From NCBI GenBank assembly GCA_050117725.1, contig JASFME010000006.1:1-25693 (forward strand): a DNA stretch of 25,693 nucleotides, written 5' to 3'. The notes under the pieces are model-generated. The model searched no databases. It was given only the letters and a program-made list of their open reading frames with translations, and was not told the DNA's origin. Position numbers and translations under genes: made by a program. Source of the stretch: JASFJH01 sp050117725 (GTDB lineage: Bacteria > Pseudomonadota > Gammaproteobacteria > AKS1). Shown here in pieces: positions 16,960 to 24,398 of the stretch (positions within the stretch are counted from its first letter, which is position 1; each line of letters opens with the position of its first letter).

Positions 16960-17346
16960 TCAGGCGTCCGGGCTGTCCTGTTCCGCCGCCTCGTCCGCTT
17001 CTGCGTCCTGCATGGTCCAGAGTTTTTCCAGGTTATAGAAATCACGGATCTGCGGCAGCATGACGTGCACAACGACATCACCGAGATCGATGAGCACCCA
17101 TTCGCCCGTCATATCACCCTCGACACCGAGCGGACGCACGCCATTTTCCCTGGCGCGCTCGACGACACGATTGGCGATCGATTTCACCTGGCGGCTCGAC
17201 GTACCGCTGGCGATAAACATGATATCGGTAAAACCGCTGATGCCACTCACATCTATTTCCCGGATATCCTTCGCCTTCATGTCCTCGAGTGCATCCTGCA
17301 CGACCTGCCGGAGTTTTTTCACTTCCAGATTAACGACTTCAGTCAT
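16960..17346 (-). CDS. rsfS: Ribosomal silencing factor RsfS
   Basis: RsfS binds ribosomal protein uL14 and blocks joining of 30S and 50S subunits in slow growth. The 128-residue product has the DUF143 core: VVQDALEDMKAKDIREIDV, FTDIMFIASGTSSRQVKSIA (20), VEGDMTGEWVLIDLGDVVVH (20) and RDFYNLEKLW, followed by a short acidic tail. The ATG at 17346 overlaps the nadD TGA (bases 17343-17346 read ATGA on the minus strand), which decides this start over an ATG 11 codons upstream. nadD-rsfS-rlmH is a standard cluster. Confidence 0.96.
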   Translation of the reverse strand: MTEVVNLEVKKLRQVVQDALEDMKAKDIREIDVSGISGFTDIMFIASGTSSRQVKSIANRVVERARENGVRPLGVEGDMTGEWVLIDLGDVVVHVMLPQIRDFYNLEKLWTMQDAEADEAAEQDSPDA

Positions 17347-17993
17347 TGATAAAGCCTGTGTTGCTGTATGTATTCCCACACCGCGTCCGGTACCAGCCAG
17401 CGCGCACTTTTACCAGTTTGCACGCGACCACGCACCTGTGTGGCAGACACTGCGAGTTGTGTGACCTCGCAAACATAAATGGTGCCGGCCGGACTGTTAT
17501 GCAAGGCCTGCACATCATCCGTGCGCCGTTGCTCATAGGCAGCGGCGAGTCGATCATCTTCCAGCACAATCCCGCAGCCGGGACGTTGCGCGACTACGAG
17601 ATGTGCCAGTTCGAGGATACCCGGCCAGTCATGCCAGCGATGGAACTGGCGGAAGGCATCCGCGCCGAGAATAAAACACAGCGGTGTTTCATCGAGTTCC
17701 CGGCGCAATTGCGCCAGCGTATCCACCGTGAATGATGGGCCTTCGCGATCCAGTTCGCGCGCATCCACGATGAAGCGTGTTTCGCCTGCGATCGCCGCCT
17801 GTAACATTGCCAGGCGATCGGCATTCGAGGCCTGTGCCGGGTCACGCAGGGGGGATTGTGCATTCGGTATCAGCCGGATCTGGGTCAACCCGCACCGTTC
17901 GAGTATATCGAGCGCAATCCGCAGATGCGCGCAATGCACAGGATCGAAGGTACCACCGAGAATGCCGACTGCGCTGTCAGGCAGACTATTCAC
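17343..17993 (-). CDS. nadD: Nicotinate-mononucleotide adenylyltransferase
   Basis: NadD adenylylates nicotinate mononucleotide with ATP to give deamido-NAD in NAD biosynthesis. The 216 residues carry the nucleotidyltransferase signature GILGGTFDPVHCAHL (His20 and His23), FTVDTLAQLRRE, FILGADAF and the C-terminal SATQVRGRV. The start must be GTG 17993: the codon before it is GCG and the one before that is the proA TAA in the same frame. No Shine-Dalgarno is visible in the preceding bases, so translation probably depends on ribosomes finishing proA. Its stop overlaps the rsfS start. Confidence 0.96.
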   Translation of the reverse strand: MNSLPDSAVGILGGTFDPVHCAHLRIALDILERCGLTQIRLIPNAQSPLRDPAQASNADRLAMLQAAIAGETRFIVDARELDREGPSFTVDTLAQLRRELDETPLCFILGADAFRQFHRWHDWPGILELAHLVVAQRPGCGIVLEDDRLAAAYEQRRTDDVQALHNSPAGTIYVCEVTQLAVSATQVRGRVQTGKSARWLVPDAVWEYIQQHRLYQ

Positions 17994-17996
17994 CGC

Positions 17997-19286
17997 TTAC
18001 GAACGAATGTGTCCATCGCCAATGACGACATACTTTTGCGAGGTCAGGCCTTCCAGTCCCACCGGGCCACGCGCGTGGATCTTGTCGGTGCTGATCCCGA
18101 TCTCGGCACCGAGTCCGTACTCGAAACCATCGGCAAACCGCGTCGAGGCATTGACCATGACCGAGCTCGAATCGACCTCGGTGAGGAAACGCCGTGCCTT
18201 GCCAATGTTCTCGGTGATGATCGACTCGGTATGTGCAGAACTGTGCGCATGGATATGTTCAATCGCGCTATCCAGTCCGTCCACGATACGGATCGACAGG
18301 ATCGGCGCGAGGTACTCGGTATCCCAGTCTTCATCCGTGGCCGCCTTCGCGTCAGCCAGGATAGCGCGCGTCGCATCGCAACCACGCAGTTCGACGCCCG
18401 CATCGGCATACAGCCGCCCCAGCTCCGGCAATACCTTGTCAGCAACGCTGCGCGCCACGAGCAGGGTTTCCATCGTGTTGCAGGTACCGTAACGCTGGGT
18501 CTTGGCATTGACGGCCACCTTGATCGCCTTGTCGGGATCGGCCTCGTCATCGATGTAGACATGGCAGACACCGTGCAGGTGCTTGATCACTGGCACGCGC
18601 GCTTCCTCGCTGATACGTTCGATCAACCCCTTGCCGCCACGCGGCACGATCACGTCGACGAATTCGCGCATGCGCACGAGTTCACCGACCGCGGCACGGT
18701 CCGTGGTTTCTACCACCTGCACCGCAGTTTCCGGCAAACCGGCATCCGTGAGCCCCTTGCGCACACAAGCGGCAATGGCCTGGTTGGAATGCCGCGCCTC
18801 GGAACCGCCACGCAGGATCGCGGCATTGCCTGACTTCAGGCACAACGCCGCGGCGTCCGCCGTCACGTTCGGCCGTGATTCGTAAATAATGCCGATCACA
18901 CCAAGCGGGACGCGCATACGCCCGACCTGGATGCCGCTCGGACGATACTTCATGTCGGCAATCTCACCGACCGGATCAGGCAAGGCGGCAATCTGGAGCA
19001 GGCCCTCAGCCATGGCCTCGATGCGTTCCTCGTTCAGCTCGAGCCGATCCAGCAAGGCATCATCAAGCCCCCGGGCACGGCCGTTCTCGAGATCGCTACG
19101 GTTGGCATCGAGGAGTTGCGCAAGGTTCGCCTGCAAGGCCGCGGCAATCGCCTCAAGCGCGGCGTTCTTCTGCCCGGTATTGGCGCGGTTCATCGCACGC
19201 GACGCGATACGCGCCCGCTCGCCAAGCTGGCGCATATAGGCGACCACGTCGATCGCCTGTTGTACTTCTGTCTGGCTTGCCGTCAT
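17997..19286 (-). CDS. proA: Gamma-glutamyl phosphate reductase
   Basis: ProA reduces gamma-glutamyl phosphate to glutamate semialdehyde with NADPH, the second step of proline synthesis. The 429-residue protein follows the aldehyde-dehydrogenase fold: PLGVIGIIYESRPNVTADAA (20) and LKSGNAAILRGGSEA for cofactor binding, DVIVPRGGKGL, the catalytic cysteine at about residue 269 in QRYGTCNTMETLLV, and VHASTRFADGFEYGLGAEIG-type C-terminus (here VNASTRFADGFEYGLG). proB is not in this window, which is usual where proA sits with holA and nadD. ATG 19286 gives the expected length; holA ends 35 bases upstream. Confidence 0.97.
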   Translation of the reverse strand: MTASQTEVQQAIDVVAYMRQLGERARIASRAMNRANTGQKNAALEAIAAALQANLAQLLDANRSDLENGRARGLDDALLDRLELNEERIEAMAEGLLQIAALPDPVGEIADMKYRPSGIQVGRMRVPLGVIGIIYESRPNVTADAAALCLKSGNAAILRGGSEARHSNQAIAACVRKGLTDAGLPETAVQVVETTDRAAVGELVRMREFVDVIVPRGGKGLIERISEEARVPVIKHLHGVCHVYIDDEADPDKAIKVAVNAKTQRYGTCNTMETLLVARSVADKVLPELGRLYADAGVELRGCDATRAILADAKAATDEDWDTEYLAPILSIRIVDGLDSAIEHIHAHSSAHTESIITENIGKARRFLTEVDSSSVMVNASTRFADGFEYGLGAEIGISTDKIHARGPVGLEGLTSQKYVVIGDGHIRS

Positions 19287-19321
19287 GCCTGGTCAGGACT
19301 CCATAAAAATCTGTCGGGCCG

Positions 19322-20389
19322 TCACGATGCGGCCAGTGTACTGCGATTTAGCGCGAGCGCGGCCGGGTTGCCGGTGACGGCAAGACATAATTGTAACAAT
19401 TCATCCCAGACATTGCCCGGGGCTTGGCCCTTGATCACCTTGTCGGCATGGCCAGCGGCGAGCACAAAGGCCTGCCAGCGCTTCGGGCCATGGCGCATCA
19501 ATGCCTTTTTAATCAATATCTTGCGGCGCTGCCAGACCCTTGCCCGGGTCATCGCCTGGTCCACTGCCGCCGGGTCGGGGCGTCCCCCCCGAGGCGGCGC
19601 GCAATCGGTCGCCATCTGCGCCAGGGTGCGTAGTTCGCGCGCGATCACCCATAACACGAGTACCGGCTCGATGCCCTCTTCACGCAGGCGCTCCAGCGTG
19701 CGTGCGGTTTTCAGGCTGTCACCCGAGAGCGCCGTGTCCATGAGACGATAGATATCGAACCGGGCATTGTCGGTCACCGCATCGGCAATGTCGTCTACGC
19801 GCAGCCGGCCCTCGCCGTGCAGCAGGTGCAGTTTTTCGATCTCCTGCGCCGCAGCCAGGAGGTTGCCCTCGACGCGCTCGGCCAGCAAATCGAGGGCGGT
19901 GGCATCAGCCTCGAGGCCGCGCCGCCGCAAGCGCGCCCCGAGCCAGCCGGGTAACTGTCGGAATTCGAGCGGCCAGAGAGTCAGCGCCACGCCGAGCTGT
20001 GCCAGCGTTGTGTACCATTTGGTCTTCTGGGTAGCGGCATCGAGCTTGCCGGTGATGATCAGTAGCAGCGTGTCCTCGGGTGGCCGCTCACACCAGGCCA
20101 TCAGCGCCTTGCGCCCGGCATCGCCCGGCTTGCCTGTCGGCATACGCAGTTCCACGATTTTACGCTCGGCAAACAGTGACATCGTACCGGCGGCATCGAG
20201 TAACTGCTGCCAGTCGAAGCTCTTGTCGACATGCATGAGTTCACGCGTCGCATAGCCCTGCTGTCGGGCCGCGCTCCGGATCGCATCGGCGGCCTCCTGC
20301 ACAAGCAGCAGCTCGTCACCGCTGACGATATACACCGGGGCGAGTTCAGCAGCGAGATGAGTGTCGAGTTGTTCGGCCTTGAGTTTCAT
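19322..20389 (-). CDS. holA: DNA polymerase III delta subunit
   Basis: The delta subunit opens the beta sliding clamp as part of the clamp loader. With ATG 20389 the product has 355 residues, near the E. coli length of 343, and MKLKAEQLDTHL lines up with the E. coli N-terminus. Typical features are PVYIVSGDELLLVQEAADAI, GTMSLFAERKIVELRMP, EGNLLAAAQEIEKL and EGIEPVLVLWVIAREL; the family is weakly conserved, so context (lptE-holA) adds weight. A TTG at 20401, abutting the lptE stop, is an alternative start four codons earlier. An arginine- and proline-rich insert (PPRGGRPDP) sits near residue 272. Confidence 0.94.
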   Translation of the reverse strand: MKLKAEQLDTHLAAELAPVYIVSGDELLLVQEAADAIRSAARQQGYATRELMHVDKSFDWQQLLDAAGTMSLFAERKIVELRMPTGKPGDAGRKALMAWCERPPEDTLLLIITGKLDAATQKTKWYTTLAQLGVALTLWPLEFRQLPGWLGARLRRRGLEADATALDLLAERVEGNLLAAAQEIEKLHLLHGEGRLRVDDIADAVTDNARFDIYRLMDTALSGDSLKTARTLERLREEGIEPVLVLWVIARELRTLAQMATDCAPPRGGRPDPAAVDQAMTRARVWQRRKILIKKALMRHGPKRWQAFVLAAGHADKVIKGQAPGNVWDELLQLCLAVTGNPAALALNRSTLAAS

Positions 20390-20401
20390 CCAGCCGGACA
20401 A

Positions 20402-20902
20402 TCAACCCGCCTGGCGGGCCTGTAAACGCCGTAATAACTGCTGGATCAGATCCGCCTGCATTTCCTTGCGCAGTTGCGCCTCCTCGGTCGACTTGCCGAG
20501 CACGTCATTTTCATCGAACAGGTAATCACGGACCTGGCGCAGGCGATACGGCGCCAACAGTTGCTTGCCAGCATTATCGACCACGCGCATCTCGACGCTG
20601 TAAGACAGTTCGTATTCACGCACCTTGCCCGATACCGACGACACGGTCAGTACGCGGCGGTCAAAGCGCAGGTTGGACAGCTTGATGATGGCCTGCGCAC
20701 CGCTTGCGTTCTCGACGACGCTGATACCGTTACTGGCCAGGGCCCGTTTCACGGCCACGGCAAATTCACTGTAGGGGGCAATGCCATCGATAGTGACGAC
20801 GCGCATGTTGTCCGGCACACTGACTTCGCCACGCAGGTGAAAACCGCAACCAGTCAACATGACTGCCAACAAAACCACGATGATTGAACGACGCGTACTC
20901 AT
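20402..20902 (-). CDS. lptE: LPS-assembly lipoprotein LptE
   Basis: LptE is the outer-membrane lipoprotein that plugs the LptD barrel and helps insert lipopolysaccharide. The 166 residues start with a lipoprotein signal peptide ending in the lipobox LTGC (acylated Cys19), followed at once by the family hallmark GFHLRG. Further conserved parts are VKRALASNGI, YELSYSVEMRVVD and RQVRDYLFDENDVLGKSTEE (20). A strong ribosome binding site GAGGGAAG lies about 9 bases upstream of ATG 20902. It is placed between leuS and holA as in E. coli, Pseudomonas and relatives, and shows the bacterium makes LPS. Confidence 0.96.
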   Translation of the reverse strand: MSTRRSIIVVLLAVMLTGCGFHLRGEVSVPDNMRVVTIDGIAPYSEFAVAVKRALASNGISVVENASGAQAIIKLSNLRFDRRVLTVSSVSGKVREYELSYSVEMRVVDNAGKQLLAPYRLRQVRDYLFDENDVLGKSTEEAQLRKEMQADLIQQLLRRLQARQAG

Positions 20903-20944
20903 TATTTTTCTTCCCTCATACCTGTAACGGCCCTGTGAAACGTA

Positions 20945-23392
20945 TCATGCCGCGACAATATTCACCAACTTGCCAGGCACTACGATCACCTTGCGCACCT
21001 GCTTGCCCTCGATATGTTTGGCAACCGCCTCGTCGACCATCGCCGCCTGCTCGACCTGCTCTTTGTCGGCACCTGCCGCCACCGTGATCTTGCCACGCAG
21101 CTTGCCGTTGACCTGCACGACGAGTTCAACCTCGTCCTGCACCAGCGCGGCAGGGTCCGGCTGCGGCCAGCCGGCTTCGAGCACAGCATCGTCATGCCCC
21201 ATCGATTGCCACAAGGCATGCGTAATATGCGGCACGATCGGCGCCAGCAGGCGCACAACGATATCGACCCCTTCGGCAAGCAACGCCTGCTGCAGTGGCT
21301 CGTCACCACCCTCGAGTTCATTGAGCAGGTTGACCATTTTCATGCCCGCGGCCACCACGGTATTGAACTGGTAGCGTGCGACATCACGGTTCACTTGCTC
21401 CAGCAGGCTGTGCAGTTCGTGCCGCTGTTTCTTCAGCTCGCCAGCGGCCGCAGACCAGTCAGCCGAGGCCACATCTTGCGTATTGACGCCATGGGCCAGC
21501 TTCCACAGGCGGCGCAGAAAACGCGACGCACCTTCCACCGCATCGTCGTTCCATTCGAGTGATTGTTCCGGCGGCGCGGCAAAGATCGTGAACAGGCGCA
21601 CCGTGTCGGCGCCGTACCTGTCGATCAGTTCCTGCGGGTCAACCGTGTTGCCCTTCGACTTCGACATCTTGCTGCCATCCTTGAGCACCATGCCCTGCGT
21701 GAGCAGGTTGCTGAACGGCTCGTCGTTGCTGACCAGGCCCACATCTCTCATTAATTTCTGGTAGAAGCGCGCATATAGCAGGTGCAGGATGGCGTGCTCG
21801 ATGCCGCCGATGTACTGGTCGACAGGCAGCCAGTAGTTGGCGCGCTCGTCGAGCATCGCGCTGTCATTATCACGGCAGGCATAGCGCGCGTAATACCAGG
21901 ACGATTCCATGAAGGTATCAAAAGTATCGGTCTCGCGTTCGGCCTTGCCGCCACACTTAGGGCAGGTCGTATCAATAAATGCCGACATCTTCTTGATTGG
22001 CGAACCGACGCCATCGAATTCGATATCAGTCGGCAATTCGACCGGTAACTGCTCCTCGGGCACCGGTACCTCGCCACACGCCGGGCAGTTGATGATCGGG
22101 ATCGGCGCGCCCCAGTAGCGCTGCCGCGACACACCCCAGTCGCGCAACCGGTAATTGACGCGCGTCTCGCCCATGCCCTGGCTTTGCAAATGTTTGGCAA
22201 CCGCGCTGAAGGCGGCCTCGAAATCGAGGCCGTCAAACTGCCCCGAGTTGACGCACACGCCCTTGTCGGTAAACGCGGCTTCCCCGAGGTCGATATCGCT
22301 GCCATCCGCCGGGGCAATCACCTGTTTCACGGTCACGCCATACTTGTGCGCGAATTCCCAGTCACGCTGGTCATGCGCCGGCACGGCCATGACCGCGCCC
22401 TCGCCGTAGCCCATGAGCACAAAGTTCGCGGCAAACACGGGCACCTGCTCACCCGTGATCGGGTGCGCCGCTTTCAGGCCGGTATCGACACCCTTCTTCT
22501 CCATGGTCTCCATGGCTGCTTCAGAGGTCTCCATGACCTTGCACTCCTCGATGAAGGCCGCCAGCTCCGGATTGTCCAGTGCAGCGTGCAGCGCCAGCGG
22601 GTGCTGCGGCGCGACCGCGACATAGGTCACGCCCATCAGCGTGTCCGGGCGGGTCGTGAACACCTTGAGCGGTTCGCCGTCGACCTCGAACACGACCTCG
22701 ACACCTTCGGAACGGCCGATCCAGTTGCGCTGCATGGTGCACACCTGCTCCGGCCAGCCATCGAGCTTGTCGAGATCAGCGAGCAGTTCCTCGGCGTACG
22801 CCGTGATCTTCATGAAGTACTGCGGGATCTCCTTGCGCTCGACCGGCGTATCGCAGCGCCAGCAGCAACCATCGATAACCTGCTCGTTGGCGAGCACGGT
22901 CATGTCATGCGGGCACCAGTTCACCGGCGAGGTCTTTTTGTAGACGAGCCCCTTATCGAACAGTTTCGTGAACAACCACTGCTCCCAGCGGTAGTACTGC
23001 GGGTGGCAGGTTGCCAGTTCCCGTGACCAGTCATAACCAAAACCGAGCCGCTGCAACTGGCCGCGCATGTAATCAATATTTTCGTAGGTCCACTTTGCCG
23101 GCGGCACGTTGTTTTTGATCGCCGCGTTCTCGGCCGGCAGGCCGAACGCGTCCCAACCCATCGGTTGCAGGACATTCTTGCCCTGCATACGCTGGTAGCG
23201 GCTGATCACATCGCCAATCGTATAGTTGCGCACATGGCCCATGTGCAGGCGCCCGGACGGGTACGGGAACATCGACAGGCAATAGAATTTCTCGCGCTGC
23301 GGGTCTTCGCTGGCGCGGAAGCTGTCATTTTCCTGCCAGTACTGCTGGGCGGTTTGCTCGACCTGGTCGGGCTGGTATTGTGGTTTGTCCAT
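20945..23392 (-). CDS. leuS: Leucyl-tRNA synthetase
   Basis: LeuRS charges tRNA-Leu and edits mischarged products. The 815-residue protein has the class I signatures HMGH at 50-53 (FPYPSGRLHMGHVRN) and KMSKS at 575-579, plus the CP1 editing domain with TTRPDTLMG and HDQRDWEFA. E. coli LeuRS has 860 residues; HIGH-to-KMSKS is about 45 residues shorter here because the sequence runs from QGMVLKDG straight to SKMSKSK, so the leucine-specific insertion is missing. Instead a four-cysteine pair, Cys436/Cys439 and Cys477/Cys480, suggests an added zinc ribbon before FDTFMESSWYYARY. LeuRS of this shape occurs in many other bacteria. It is first in the long minus-strand series and divergent from the zinc-ribbon gene. 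Confidence 0.97.
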   Translation of the reverse strand: MDKPQYQPDQVEQTAQQYWQENDSFRASEDPQREKFYCLSMFPYPSGRLHMGHVRNYTIGDVISRYQRMQGKNVLQPMGWDAFGLPAENAAIKNNVPPAKWTYENIDYMRGQLQRLGFGYDWSRELATCHPQYYRWEQWLFTKLFDKGLVYKKTSPVNWCPHDMTVLANEQVIDGCCWRCDTPVERKEIPQYFMKITAYAEELLADLDKLDGWPEQVCTMQRNWIGRSEGVEVVFEVDGEPLKVFTTRPDTLMGVTYVAVAPQHPLALHAALDNPELAAFIEECKVMETSEAAMETMEKKGVDTGLKAAHPITGEQVPVFAANFVLMGYGEGAVMAVPAHDQRDWEFAHKYGVTVKQVIAPADGSDIDLGEAAFTDKGVCVNSGQFDGLDFEAAFSAVAKHLQSQGMGETRVNYRLRDWGVSRQRYWGAPIPIINCPACGEVPVPEEQLPVELPTDIEFDGVGSPIKKMSAFIDTTCPKCGGKAERETDTFDTFMESSWYYARYACRDNDSAMLDERANYWLPVDQYIGGIEHAILHLLYARFYQKLMRDVGLVSNDEPFSNLLTQGMVLKDGSKMSKSKGNTVDPQELIDRYGADTVRLFTIFAAPPEQSLEWNDDAVEGASRFLRRLWKLAHGVNTQDVASADWSAAAGELKKQRHELHSLLEQVNRDVARYQFNTVVAAGMKMVNLLNELEGGDEPLQQALLAEGVDIVVRLLAPIVPHITHALWQSMGHDDAVLEAGWPQPDPAALVQDEVELVVQVNGKLRGKITVAAGADKEQVEQAAMVDEAVAKHIEGKQVRKVIVVPGKLVNIVAA

Positions 23393-23514
23393 GCTACTTC
23401 GGTTCTGTTCTCATTTACCGGGCAAAATCAGGAGCGTAGGATACCCTAGATCAGGCTTTTCAGCGACGCCGGAATACGGCATGCTGCGGATATCTGTAAC
23501 GCTGGAGTCTAACC
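23393..23514. promoter_or_regulatory. Divergent intergenic region leuS / zinc-ribbon gene
   Basis: These 122 bases must hold promoters for leuS (leftward) and the YbeL-like gene (rightward). For the rightward gene a clear ribosome binding site GGAG lies at 23504-23507, seven bases before the ATG. I see no convincing -35/-10 pair on either strand and no T-box or leader peptide before leuS. Confidence 0.4.
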
Positions 23515-24036
23515 ATGAGCGATAAACACTCGATGAACGAACGCCTTGTCAATGCCTATAACCACATGCTCAACACCCTGCACCGCCTGGTCAGCAAGAC
23601 CGGCAAGCAGACCGGGCCAGTCATCGAAAAGGGCCTGCAAGAGGCCCGCGAAGCCATGAGCGAACTCGACGAGCTGGGCCGCGAGGACCTCGAAAAGGTC
23701 AGCAACTTCCTGCGCCGGGATATTGAATCGGCCGGCGAATGGCTCGGCGAACACGGCCACGAACTGAAAGACTGGGCCAGATTTGACCTGGCCCTGGCCG
23801 AACAACAGTTATTGTCAGCCTTCAGCAACGTCGCGGATCGCACGACGTTCGAACTGAAACAACTGGAAATGCGCGCCGCGATGCGCGGTGAATGGCATAC
23901 CGGCGAAATTACCACGATAGGCACCCTGACCTGCACTGAGTGTGGCGAGGAACTGCACTTCCATCACACCGGTCATATCCCGCCTTGCCCGAAGTGCAAG
24001 GGCACGCGCTTTACCCGTAGCAGTTTGCGGGATTAA
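23515..24036 (+). CDS. YbeL-like zinc-ribbon protein (DUF1451)
   Basis: A 173-residue cytoplasmic protein whose role is unknown. The first 110 residues are almost wholly charged helix (MNERLVNAYNHML, EKGLQEAREAMSELDELG, RRDIESAGEWLGEH), probably coiled coil. The C-terminal part is a zinc ribbon with Cys140/Cys143 (CTEC) and Cys158/Cys161 (CPKC). This helical-plus-ribbon layout, and the position beside leuS, match the E. coli YbeL family, whose gene is also next to leuS. It is monocistronic: a hairpin followed by a T-rich stretch begins 14 bases after its stop. Confidence 0.88.
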   Translation: MSDKHSMNERLVNAYNHMLNTLHRLVSKTGKQTGPVIEKGLQEAREAMSELDELGREDLEKVSNFLRRDIESAGEWLGEHGHELKDWARFDLALAEQQLLSAFSNVADRTTFELKQLEMRAAMRGEWHTGEITTIGTLTCTECGEELHFHHTGHIPPCPKCKGTRFTRSSLRD

Positions 24037-24049
24037 TACATTGTGTGTT

Positions 24050-24079
24050 CCGCTCCCCCGGAGCGGGTCTATTTTCTTT
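24050..24079 (+). terminator. Likely intrinsic terminator of the zinc-ribbon gene
   Basis: A 7-bp GC-rich stem CCGCTCC/GGAGCGG with a 3-base loop (24050-24066) is followed by GTCTATTTTCTTT, T-rich though interrupted. It starts 14 bases after the TAA of the upstream gene, the expected place for a rho-independent terminator. The T-rich tail is also the left arm of the next hairpin, so the two structures are mutually linked. Confidence 0.55.
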
Positions 24080-24100
24080 GCTCGCCCAAAGAAAATAGAC
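24067..24100. repeat. Perfect 14-bp inverted repeat, copy A of TTTCTTTGCTCGC element
   Basis: GTCTATTTTCTTTG pairs base for base with CAAAGAAAATAGAC around a 6-base loop CTCGCC. The inner part TTTCTTTGCTCGC is repeated at 24371-24383. The outer six pairs differ between the copies but remain self-complementary in each. Confidence 0.85.
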
Positions 24101-24134
24101 GAAAAGAAAGGCCGCCCCGTTGACGCCGCCGATG

Positions 24135-24162
24135 CCTTGAACCTTCGGAACGAAGGTTAAGG
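24135..24162. repeat. Hairpin with one bulged G
   Basis: CCTT(G)AACCTTCG pairs with CGAAGGTTAAGG across a GAA loop: 12 base pairs with a single bulge at 24139. Confidence 0.75.
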
Positions 24163-24164
24163 TA

Positions 24165-24194
24165 CTCACAATGAACCCGTTAGGGTTCTGTGAG
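24165..24194. repeat. Bulged hairpin, copy 1 of an inverted pair
   Basis: Outer stem CTCACA/TGTGAG and inner stem GAACCC/GGGTTC are separated by a two-base AT bulge on the 5' side (24171-24172), with loop GTTA. The same design recurs, inverted, at 24209-24239. Confidence 0.8.
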
Positions 24195-24208
24195 GCAAAC
24201 CCGTAAAT

Positions 24209-24239
24209 CCCATAGAAGCCCTTCGGGCTTCATTATGGG
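24209..24239. repeat. Bulged hairpin, copy 2 of an inverted pair
   Basis: Outer stem CCCATA/TATGGG and inner stem GAAGCCC/GGGCTTC, loop TTC, with an AT bulge on the 3' side (24232-24233). Read on the minus strand, the bulge falls at the same place as in the hairpin at 24165-24194 and the inner stem again starts GAA...CCC. Confidence 0.8.
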
Positions 24240-24308
24240 TACCCTACGCCACTTCCAGTGACGTCAGGGCATCTTTGCGTTCCGGTATTTCGCGAGCATC
24301 GAGGGAGA

Positions 24309-24339
24309 CACAGGAAACAAATTACACTTGTTTCCTGTG
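24309..24339. repeat. Perfect 12-bp inverted repeat
   Basis: CACAGGAAACAA (24309-24320) pairs perfectly with TTGTTTCCTGTG (24328-24339) around the 7-base loop ATTACAC. No T-run follows on either strand. Confidence 0.8.
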
Positions 24340-24364
24340 CAAGTCATCCGGGGCGAGTTTCATT

Positions 24365-24398
24365 GGTGACTTTCTTTGCTCGCACAAATAACGTCACC
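24365..24398. repeat. Inverted repeat, copy B of TTTCTTTGCTCGC element
   Basis: GGTGACTTTCTTTG pairs with CAAATAACGTCACC at 12 of 14 positions around CTCGCA. It has the same spacing and core as copy A, 298 bases downstream in the same orientation. A GC-only 8-bp hairpin CCGCGCGC/GCGCGCGG follows at once (24398-24416). Confidence 0.75.

Noticed and set aside
22184..23026. 280-codon open frame opposite leuS
   Set aside because: Shadow of a GC-rich conserved gene; rich in Arg and His with no family resemblance.
23942..24160. Open frame running from the zinc-ribbon gene into the hairpin cluster (SIFFARPKKIDEKKGRP)
   Set aside because: It overlaps a well-supported gene in another frame and its end translates the inverted repeat; such frames are a known kind of spurious gene call in repeat regions.
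24259..24266. Palindromic octamer TGACGTCA
   Set aside because: It matches the eukaryotic CRE site, but a single 8-base palindrome in bacterial intergenic DNA is expected by chance and no partner site is present.
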